This document shows, one piece after another, positions 13,606 through 19,068 of a DNA stretch of 19,068 nt; position 1 is the first letter of the stretch; each line of letters begins with the position of its first letter. Under the pieces are notes generated by a model that did no database searches, was not told the DNA's origin, and was given only the letters and a program-made list of their open reading frames with translations. The stretch is from Paludibacteraceae bacterium. GTDB taxonomy: Bacteria > Bacteroidota > Bacteroidia > Bacteroidales > Paludibacteraceae. The DNA lies in assembly GCA_018055865.1 (NCBI GenBank), contig JAGPGR010000004.1:1-19068 (forward strand). The letters run 5' to 3'. The position numbers were made by a program, and so were the translations under genes.

Positions 13606-14778
13606 CTATTTCCACTTTAAGTTTCTTTTTTTCTTTCCGAAAATTAGAATAAAAAGAGTTATCAGAGGTAAAATACTGTCAAAAAGCGGTATGGTGAGAT
13701 AAAATCGTCGTTCACCTAGAATTTTGGCCGATCTGTTGATAATATACAGCTGAAGAGCAAAGCGGAGGAGCAGAATCAATCCGGCTGCAGCAAGGGTAAT
13801 CCAGTTGAAATTCATAACGCTTAATACTCCGAGAATTATTAACACCAAATAAAATATACCTCGGGAAAGTGGTTCTGTGATTAAGCGAATTTTACTGCCG
13901 TTGTTGTATTTATCGGATACCGACAAATGTCTTTCTTTTTGAATAAACCAGTTTCTGAAGCTTGTTTTGGGTTCGGACCAGGTGACGCTTTCGGCCGAAA
14001 CTTCAATAGCTGTATTTACTGGCGTAGCCCCCCGGTTTACCATTAGGTCGTCGTCGCCCGACATTAGATTGAGCGTTGTAGCAAAGCCTTTCAGGTTGAA
14101 AAATGTCTCTTTTCTATAAGCGAGATTTCTGCCCACACCCATATATGGGCGGTGTGATGCAGCCATTCCCAAATACTGAATGGCTATGAAAAGGGTGTCG
14201 TATTTGATTAGTTTGTTCAGAAATCCTTTCCTGGGCAGGTAACCGCCGTAACCCAGTACAAATTCGGTTTCGGGCGTAAAATTCCGGGCCATCAAAGCCA
14301 GCCAGTTTTTCCCTTCGGGCATGCAATCGGCATCGGTAAAGAGCAACAAATCATGTTTAGCTGCTTTGATACCGAGCGTAAGACCGAGTTTTTTTGTACT
14401 CATATTGGTAGCACCTCCCGGCACAAAAGTAGTCCGGAGGTTAGTATACTGCTTCACCATGAGTGACAGGTAGTCGTCGGTATCGTCGGTCGAACCATCG
14501 TTAACTACAATCACCTCATAGTCAGGATAATCCTGTTCAAGAACAAAAGGCAGAAATTTTCTCAGATTTTCTTCTTCGTCGCGTGCACAAATAATGACTG
14601 AAACCGGCGGCAGGTCTTCCAGATACTCTGTTACTCCTTTCGTTTCGCGCTTTTTGTGCCGGATAACACCCATAAAGTAGCGGATATAGAAATAAAGCTG
14701 AATAAAGAATACAATTAACAGCAATGTCAAAAGGCCAATTTCTACATAAGAAAAATATACGATTCCAAAAAAATCCAT
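13606..14778 (-). CDS. Membrane-bound family 2 glycosyltransferase
   Basis: This is a 390-residue protein. An N-terminal helix (~12-32) is followed by a GT-A domain: PVSVIICARDEEENL (58-72), VIVVNDGSTDDT (89-100), and LLFTDADC with the metal-binding D149-x-D151. A QKERHLS segment stands in the place of the Q/RxxRW acceptor motif. Three more hydrophobic helices follow near the C-terminus (~307-323, 326-345, 366-381), and the tail is basic (KKKRNLKWK). The overall plan is that of processive or envelope polysaccharide/glycolipid glycosyltransferases, with the catalytic domain on the cytoplasmic face. Neither donor nor acceptor can be told. It begins 34 bases after the lysA stop and is likely read from the same transcript, though the functions appear unrelated. 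Confidence 0.85.
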   Translation of the reverse strand: MDFFGIVYFSYVEIGLLTLLLIVFFIQLYFYIRYFMGVIRHKKRETKGVTEYLEDLPPVSVIICARDEEENLRKFLPFVLEQDYPDYEVIVVNDGSTDDTDDYLSLMVKQYTNLRTTFVPGGATNMSTKKLGLTLGIKAAKHDLLLFTDADCMPEGKNWLALMARNFTPETEFVLGYGGYLPRKGFLNKLIKYDTLFIAIQYLGMAASHRPYMGVGRNLAYRKETFFNLKGFATTLNLMSGDDDLMVNRGATPVNTAIEVSAESVTWSEPKTSFRNWFIQKERHLSVSDKYNNGSKIRLITEPLSRGIFYLVLIILGVLSVMNFNWITLAAAGLILLLRFALQLYIINRSAKILGERRFYLTIPLFDSILPLITLFILIFGKKKRNLKWK

Positions 14779-14812
14779 GTGATGCTCTGTCTTTTTTTTT
14801 CAACAAGTCATT

Positions 14813-15973
14813 TTAATTCAAATCATCTGAGGTGATAGCTTCAGGCAGTTTGCGCAGGTTATATTGCGAAGCCATGATTTCTCCGTAAGCACCTGCCGAT
14901 CTAATAGCTATTAAATCGCCTCTTTGTGTCTCGTTCAGCGCAAAATCTTTTGCAAAAACATCCGATGATTCACAAATGGGCCCGACAACATCGTATTTCT
15001 GAATCGTACTGTCCGATGATAAATTCTCAATGCGGTGATAAGCCTGGTACAGAGCCGGGCGAATAAGATCTGTGAAACCGGCATCAAGAATCACGAATTT
15101 TCGGGTTGAGCCTTCTTTCACGTAAAGAACCCTGGAAATAAGACTGCCGCATTGAGCCACAATGGAGCGTCCCAATTCAAAATGCAACGTTTGATCCGGT
15201 TTCAGTATCAGGTGGTCACGGTAAGTTTTGAAAAATGTCTCAAATTCGGGAACCGGAAAATGATTCGGATGTTCGTAATTTATGCCTAATCCTCCTCCCA
15301 CGTTAATGTGGGCTATTCTGATATTTTTTGTTTCGAATATATCCTGAATTTCCTCAATCCGCACACACAGATTGTGAAATGCTGTCATATCAGTTATCTG
15401 AGACCCTATGTGAAAATGAATTCCGATAAAATCAAGGTTCTGTAGTGTAGGCATTAAATCTGTCACCTTATCTAAGTCCTCCATATTTATGCCGAATTTA
15501 TTTTCGTTGAGCCCCGTAGTTATATACTCGTGAGTATGAGCACTTACATTCGGATTGATACGCAACGCTATCCGGGCTTTTTTGTTCATAGCAGCAGCCA
15601 GTTCGTTTATCACCTCCAGTTCAGGAACAGATTCGGCATTGAAGCAGAAAATATCCGATTCCAGTGCCAGATTGATTTCCCAGTCCGCTTTTCCAACTCC
15701 TGCAAAAACGATTTTGGAAGCAGGAAATCCGGCAGCGAGAGCAGCTCGAATTTCTCCGCCACTTACGCAGTCGGCGCCGAATCCGGCATCTTTAATCACA
15801 GCCAGAATTTTTGGATTCACATTGGCTTTCATGGCATAGTGCACTACGTAATTTTCAGGTAAATCCAGCGCTTTGATTTCGCTCAGGGTTTGGCGCAGTA
15901 CATCCAGATCGTAGTAATAAAAAGGAGTCTGAATGTGTTGGAATTTTTCTGTGGGATAATGGGCTTTTATCAT
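14813..15973 (-). CDS. lysA: Diaminopimelate decarboxylase
   Basis: This is a 386-residue protein from the ATG at 15973. An in-frame ATG at 16051 would add 26 residues, but that extension is encoded by a terminator hairpin and overlaps the end of lysC, while the expected family start lies at the shorter N-terminus (MIKAHYPTEKF, then TPFYYYDL). PLP-binding Lys is K49 in HYAMKANVN. Other motifs are GADCVSGGEI, HFHIGSQ, the PLP-phosphate glycine loop NVGGGLGINYE, the substrate-binding CESSDVFAKD with the cysteine that completes the partner subunit's site, and GAYGEIM. The enzyme makes lysine from meso-diaminopimelate in the last step of lysine synthesis. It lies 58 bases after lysC, but an intrinsic terminator separates them. 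Confidence 0.95.
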   Translation of the reverse strand: MIKAHYPTEKFQHIQTPFYYYDLDVLRQTLSEIKALDLPENYVVHYAMKANVNPKILAVIKDAGFGADCVSGGEIRAALAAGFPASKIVFAGVGKADWEINLALESDIFCFNAESVPELEVINELAAAMNKKARIALRINPNVSAHTHEYITTGLNENKFGINMEDLDKVTDLMPTLQNLDFIGIHFHIGSQITDMTAFHNLCVRIEEIQDIFETKNIRIAHINVGGGLGINYEHPNHFPVPEFETFFKTYRDHLILKPDQTLHFELGRSIVAQCGSLISRVLYVKEGSTRKFVILDAGFTDLIRPALYQAYHRIENLSSDSTIQKYDVVGPICESSDVFAKDFALNETQRGDLIAIRSAGAYGEIMASQYNLRKLPEAITSDDLN

Positions 15974-15991
15974 ATTTCGGAAATATTTCTT

Positions 15992-16024
15992 AAAAAACCG
16001 ATAAGTATTTTTACCTATCGGTTC
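15992..16024 (-). terminator. Intrinsic terminator or attenuator between lysC and lysA
   Basis: On the - strand AACCGATA (16023 to 16016) pairs with TATCGGTT (16003 to 15996). The stem continues past one mismatch with three more pairs (16014-16012 with 16007-16005) to a four-base loop, and is followed by a run of Ts (15997-15992). It begins 8 bases after the lysC stop and its T run ends 18 bases before the lysA ATG. On the + strand the right arm is followed by CTGTTTTTTT, so it could work in both directions. Confidence 0.82.
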
Positions 16025-16031
16025 TGTTTTT

Positions 16032-17345
16032 TTAGTCGAATAGAGCTTCACTAAGCAGGTTCAACGCTTTCTTCTTGTCTTCGGCTTTTATCAGCACCGA
16101 AATGTTGTAATTACTTCCACCGTATGAAACCATACGGATGGGAATGTCTTTCAGTGCGTTGATTACTTTGGCCTGAAAACCAACAAGTTCGTAGTCCATG
16201 TCGCCTACTATACATACAATAACCATATCTCTATCCACGGTTACAGTGCCAAACTTTTTCAGGTCGTTAAGAATTTCCTCAAGTTTACGCGTATTGTCTA
16301 TGGTCACCGAAACTCCGACTTCCGAGGTCGTTATCATATCGATGGGAGTTTGGTTGCTTTCGAAAATTTCGAATACTTTCCGCAGGAATCCATATGCCAA
16401 AAGCATGTGACCCGATTTTATTTTAATGGCCGTAATACCGTCTTTAGCAGCTACAGCTTCTATTATTCCCTTTTTGCGTTTGTTGGAAATGATAGTTCCC
16501 GGAGCTGCGGGGTCCATCGTGTTGAGCAGTCGAACCGGTATGTTGTGCAGTTTGGCAGGAAGAATACAGGTGGGATGGAGAATTTTGGCACCGAAGTAAG
16601 CCAACTCGGCTGCTTCTTCGAAGTGCAGCATTGGTACCGGTTTTGTACCGACCACGTAGCGAGGGTCGTTGTTGTGCATTCCGTCTATATCTGTCCATAT
16701 CTGGATTTCGTCGGCTTTGATGGCCGCACCGATAAGTGAAGCGGAGTAGTCGCTTCCGCCGCGTTGCAGGTTGTCTATTTCGCCGTAGAAATTGCGGCAA
16801 ATATAACCCTGAGTAATGTAAATGTCCTTTCCGGGATTTTCGGCCAGTATTTTTTTCAGATTTTCAGCTATGAAAGCATTGTCTGGTTCCGAATTTTTAT
16901 CAATTCGCATGAAGTCCAGAGCAGGTAAGAGTACACTGTTGGCACCGTTTTCTTCCAGATAGAGCTGAAACATATTGGTAGAAAGTAATTCGCCCTGAGC
17001 CAGAATGGCTTTTTCTTCAAAAACGGTAAAAACACTTTTGGAGAATGAGCGTAAATAGTCAAAGTGCGATAGAATTATTTCCTGCGCTTTATTCAAATAA
17101 ATTTCCGTCGAATACAGCTCGCTGATCACATCGGAGTAGGTGTGTTCGAGCATGTTGATTCTTTCAAGTGCACCCGAAGTGTTGTTTTTATAGAAATAAT
17201 CGGCAATTTCCACCAGGCTGTTGGTAGTGCCTGACATGGCCGAAAGTACAACAATTTTTTGTTCGCCGTTCAGAATCAGATTGGCTACATTTTTCATCCT
17301 TGCAGCTGAACCTACTGAAGTTCCACCGAATTTTAATACTTTCAT
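16032..17345 (-). CDS. lysC: Aspartate kinase, monofunctional with C-terminal ACT domains
   Basis: This is a 437-residue protein from the ATG at 17345, which gives the canonical MKVLKFGGTSVGSA start. The frame is open for 49 more codons upstream, but that stretch contains promoter-like sequence and part of the tRNA terminator and is rejected. Kinase motifs include KFGGTSVG, VVLSAMSGTTNSL, AQGELLSTNMF, LQRGGSDYSASLIGAAI and the aspartate-site WTDIDGMHNNDPRYV. From about residue 297 on there are two ACT-type regulatory domains (ITAIKIKSGHMLLAYGFL; MVIVCIVGDMDYELVGF; MVSYGGSNYNISVLI). It phosphorylates aspartate, the first step to lysine, threonine, methionine and diaminopimelate. Feedback inhibition is expected from the ACT domains, but the effector cannot be read from the sequence. 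Confidence 0.96.
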   Translation of the reverse strand: MKVLKFGGTSVGSAARMKNVANLILNGEQKIVVLSAMSGTTNSLVEIADYFYKNNTSGALERINMLEHTYSDVISELYSTEIYLNKAQEIILSHFDYLRSFSKSVFTVFEEKAILAQGELLSTNMFQLYLEENGANSVLLPALDFMRIDKNSEPDNAFIAENLKKILAENPGKDIYITQGYICRNFYGEIDNLQRGGSDYSASLIGAAIKADEIQIWTDIDGMHNNDPRYVVGTKPVPMLHFEEAAELAYFGAKILHPTCILPAKLHNIPVRLLNTMDPAAPGTIISNKRKKGIIEAVAAKDGITAIKIKSGHMLLAYGFLRKVFEIFESNQTPIDMITTSEVGVSVTIDNTRKLEEILNDLKKFGTVTVDRDMVIVCIVGDMDYELVGFQAKVINALKDIPIRMVSYGGSNYNISVLIKAEDKKKALNLLSEALFD

Positions 17346-17390
17346 TTTCTGATAAGAAATAATTGGTTTTGGATAAAATAAATTTAGCTG

Positions 17391-17418
17391 CAAAAGTAAC
17401 ACTTTTTTTGCAAATATA
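17391..17418 (-). promoter_or_regulatory. Two -7 box candidates ahead of lysC
   Basis: On the - strand TATATTTG (17418 to 17411) and TACTTTTG (17398 to 17391) both match TAnnTTTG and lie 65 and 45 bases upstream of the lysC ATG. No clean TTTG was found at -33 spacing for either, so I cannot choose between them. Confidence 0.45.
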
Positions 17419-17470
17419 GTTGATTTGATAGTTCCAATATTTGGCTTAATTTTGCAGCTGAATTTTTTCA

Positions 17471-17509
17471 AAAAGAAAATAAGGAAGCTCAAGTGTGAAC
17501 TTCCTTATT
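17471..17509 (-). terminator. Intrinsic terminator of the tRNA-His gene
   Basis: On the - strand AATAAGGAAG (17509 to 17500) pairs perfectly with CTTCCTTATT (17487 to 17478). Past one mismatch, three more pairs close a four-base loop. The right arm is followed by TTCTTTTTG, a T-rich tail. It begins 5 bases after the tRNA 3' end. Confidence 0.82.
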
Positions 17510-17514
17510 CTACG

Positions 17515-17589
<75 letters not shown>

Positions 17590-17604
17590 ATGTTTTTGTG
17601 GGTG

Positions 17605-17636
17605 CAAAGATAATGCTGTTTTTGGGATTGTGCAAA
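17605..17636 (-). promoter_or_regulatory. Consensus promoter for tRNA-His
   Basis: On the - strand TTTG (17636 to 17633) is followed after 20 bases by TATCTTTG (17612 to 17605). Both match the Bacteroidota -33/-7 consensus exactly. The mature tRNA 5' end lies 16 bases downstream of the -7 box, leaving only a short 5' leader. Confidence 0.75.
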
Positions 17637-17668
17637 TTTATTTTTAGAAAAAACTACAATACTTATAC

Positions 17669-18352
17669 ATGAAATTTTTTATCGAAAACAACGAACTGGA
17701 TAATTCCATACAGGTAATCAGGAGAAAAATACGTACGCTGATGAATGGGGTGGTGGCCGACTCCATGAAAGAAAAGGGCCTGGTGTACAAACAAAATTTT
17801 GGTGTGGACTTGCCTCATCTGCGCGAACTGGCGAAGAAATATACAGCCAATCACGATTTGGCTCAAAGACTCTGGGCCTTGCAGATACGTGAAACCATGA
17901 TCATGGCCACTTTGATTCAACCGAAAGATTCTTTCAGCGAATCAACAGCCGAAGAATGGCTTCAATCGGTGACCAACATCGAACTGGCCGAACAAATTAG
18001 TATGAATTTACTCTCAAAATTGCCTTACAAAAATCAATTCTGTCTGAAACTAATAAAAAAGGATGAATCCTGGAGCCGGATTACAGGTTTTACACTGTCA
18101 GCGCGACTTTGGAATGAGTTAGAAATCGAGCAGGCTAAGGAGTTGGTCAGGTTGGCCGTTGAGAATTCAGAATCGGACAATTTTTACCTCTACAAAGCTG
18201 TTTCATCATCGTTGAGCAGACTATGCCGGCGGGATAAAGAGATGATGACGTATGTTCAGCAGCAGGTAAAAACATTTGAGCACTCGGATAAATTGTCACA
18301 ACAATACATCGTGGGTGAAATAGCAAATGAAATATCTTTTTTGAAATTTTAA
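17669..18352 (+). CDS. DNA alkylation repair protein (AlkD-like, HEAT-like repeats)
   Basis: This is a 227-residue protein, all helical by composition, with no signal peptide. It resembles the AlkC/AlkD superfamily of HEAT-like-repeat DNA glycosylases. The segment YKQNFGVDLPHLRELAKKY (~43-61) corresponds to the early VGVPxxxLRxLAK helix, LAQRLWALQIRETMIMATLI (~68-87) to the next repeat, and later repeats carry WLQSVTNIELAEQI and YLYKAVSSSLSRLC. AlkD enzymes flip out and release N3- and N7-alkylated purines without base intercalation. I cannot confirm the catalytic Asp/Trp set by eye, so glycosylase activity is uncertain and this may be a scaffold member of the superfamily. It is transcribed divergently from the tRNA-His gene and lies 68 bases before the Fur-family gene. 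Confidence 0.72.
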   Translation: MKFFIENNELDNSIQVIRRKIRTLMNGVVADSMKEKGLVYKQNFGVDLPHLRELAKKYTANHDLAQRLWALQIRETMIMATLIQPKDSFSESTAEEWLQSVTNIELAEQISMNLLSKLPYKNQFCLKLIKKDESWSRITGFTLSARLWNELEIEQAKELVRLAVENSESDNFYLYKAVSSSLSRLCRRDKEMMTYVQQQVKTFEHSDKLSQQYIVGEIANEISFLKF

Positions 18353-18375
18353 TACAAACTGTCGTTTAATTGTCG

Positions 18376-18383
18376 TATTTTTG
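18376..18383 (+). promoter_or_regulatory. -7 box ahead of the Fur-family gene
   Basis: TATTTTTG is an exact TAnnTTTG match 37 bases before the ATG at 18421. It lies downstream of the TTG at 18370 and within the reading frame that TTG would open, which argues that the TTG is not used. The -33 element is not clear. Confidence 0.45.
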
Positions 18384-18420
18384 TTCGTTATTTCTAAAAA
18401 AATCAAAATTATCTGTTTTA

Positions 18421-18879
18421 ATGAAGGAAGACAATTCCCTTGATGCCGTAAAGGAAGTTTTTACTCAATTTCTGGTAGAAAGAAAACACCGCAAGACCCC
18501 CGAAAGATATGCCATTCTGGAACATATTTTTTCGCACGAAGGGCATTTCAATGCCGAATTACTCTACAATGCCATGCAGAAAGAATACAGGGTGAGTCTG
18601 GCTACAGTTTACAATACGCTGGAACTGCTGCTGGAGTGCAGGCTGATTGTCAAACATCAATTTGGCGAGCAACTGGCTCAGTACGAAAAAACATTTGGCA
18701 ACATCATTCACAACCATCTGGTATGCACAAAATGTGGTAAAGTGAAAGAATTTTCCGACAAGAAAATCCGTGCAGCTATTCAGAGCAAACATTTTGTGCA
18801 TTTCGAACCAACGCATTATTCACTTTACCTGTATGGATTGTGCAATAAGTGTAAAGGAGAGCATTCAAACAACAAATAA
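18421..18879 (+). CDS. Fur-family transcriptional regulator
   Basis: This is a 152-residue protein from the ATG at 18421. The N-terminal winged helix has [20 protein letters not shown] (24-43) and the recognition region [15 protein letters not shown] (58-72), the classic Fur SxATVYR/NTL motif. The metal-binding half contains [15 protein letters not shown] (97-111), with a structural zinc pair C102-x2-C105, and YGLCNKCKG with the second pair C141-x2-C144. The regulatory metal could be iron, zinc or manganese, or the protein could sense peroxide; the sequence does not settle which subfamily. It is followed 28 bases later by purA and probably co-transcribed with it. Confidence 0.9.
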   Translation: MKEDNSLDAVKEVFTQFLVERKHRKTPERYAILEHIFSHEGHFNAELLYNAMQKEYRVSLATVYNTLELLLECRLIVKHQFGEQLAQYEKTFGNIIHNHLVCTKCGKVKEFSDKKIRAAIQSKHFVHFEPTHYSLYLYGLCNKCKGEHSNNK

Positions 18880-18907
18880 ATTGAGATATAAATTATTAGA
18901 TACGAAT

Positions 18908-19068
18908 ATGAAAAGAGTGGATGTTTTATTAGGACTTCAGTGGGGCGATGAAGGAAAAGGAAAAGTGGTAGATGTGCTTACACCCGGCTATGATGTAATA
19001 GCACGCTTTCAGGGGGGCCCCAATGCAGGTCATACGCCTGAATTCGAAGTCCAAAAATATGTACTTCG
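18908..19068 (+). CDS. purA: Adenylosuccinate synthetase, N-terminal part (3' end outside window)
   Basis: The first 53 codons are visible. The start [20 protein letters not shown] contains the GTP-binding QWGDEGKGK loop with the catalytic aspartate and lysine. The IMP-site segment [11 protein letters not shown] follows. PurA joins IMP and aspartate to adenylosuccinate using GTP, the first committed step to AMP. The ATG at 18908 lies 28 bases after the Fur-family stop with no promoter seen between, so the two probably share a transcript. In the last 40 bases the protein reads [13 protein letters not shown], where the family normally has Leu/Val after GHT and a Gly before x-K. These two changes could be errors near the end of the sequence. 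Confidence 0.95.
   Translation, partial: MKRVDVLLGLQWGDEGKGKVVDVLTPGYDVIARFQGGPNAGHTPEFEVQKYVL

Noticed and set aside
15974..16051. 26-codon N-terminal extension of lysA from ATG 16051
   Set aside because: It overlaps the end of lysC and is encoded by an intrinsic terminator hairpin. The family start matches ATG 15973.
17346..17492. 49-codon N-terminal extension of lysC
   Set aside because: The canonical aspartate kinase start is at 17345. The extension covers two -7 boxes and part of the tRNA terminator.
18370..18420. TTG-initiated extension of the Fur-family protein
   Set aside because: A -7 box lies inside it and the normal Fur N-terminus begins at ATG 18421.

Overview
This window looks like an ordinary stretch of core chromosome from a member of the Bacteroidota, most likely the order Bacteroidales. 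Three things point there. The proteins have Bacteroidales-style architectures: a TonB energy transducer beside a PstS-like lipoprotein and a TPR protein, DUF4230, and a YkuD_2-type murein transpeptidase. Shine-Dalgarno sites are largely absent. Many genes are preceded by the Bacteroidota -7 box TAnnTTTG, and in the best cases a -33 TTTG sits 20-21 bases upstream. No phage, IS element, CRISPR array or defence system was seen. Codon use and base composition look broadly uniform by eye, except that kbl reads somewhat richer in C-ending codons.

Layout, left side (1-6873, all + strand). The 3' end of a tonB gene is followed by a hairpin, a PstS-like periplasmic lipoprotein and a TPR-repeat protein that ends in a clear intrinsic terminator. 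A second + strand run follows: M16 zinc protease, O-methyltransferase, 4HBT thioesterase, DUF59/MIP18 Fe-S assembly factor, and LpxH (lipid A synthesis). It meets a convergent pair, rarA followed by an EEP-family lipoprotein, and the two stop codons overlap in four bases.

Middle (9093-13605). A secreted L,D-transpeptidase-like protein lies on the - strand with its own terminator. Next is a 345-base divergent spacer, then a 33-codon single-helix membrane protein with a near-consensus promoter, a DUF4230 membrane-anchored protein, and the threonine-degradation pair kbl-tdh.

Right side (13606-19068). On the - strand, lysC, lysA and a family 2 glycosyltransferase form an apparent lysine-biosynthesis cluster, but an intrinsic terminator lies directly ahead of lysA. 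Upstream is a tRNA-His(GTG) with its own promoter and terminator and an oddly paired acceptor stem. The + strand then carries an AlkD-like DNA alkylation repair protein, a Fur-family regulator and the 5' end of purA, which runs off the window.

The genes belong to several unrelated housekeeping tasks: TonB-dependent uptake, envelope and lipid A synthesis, peptidoglycan work, Fe-S assembly, aspartate-family amino acid metabolism, and DNA repair. I found no convincing undescribed system. The items most worth a second look are the tRNA-His acceptor stem, the terminator in front of lysA, an octamer repeat that abuts two start codons, a perfect homopyrimidine mirror repeat, and the 33-residue membrane protein.
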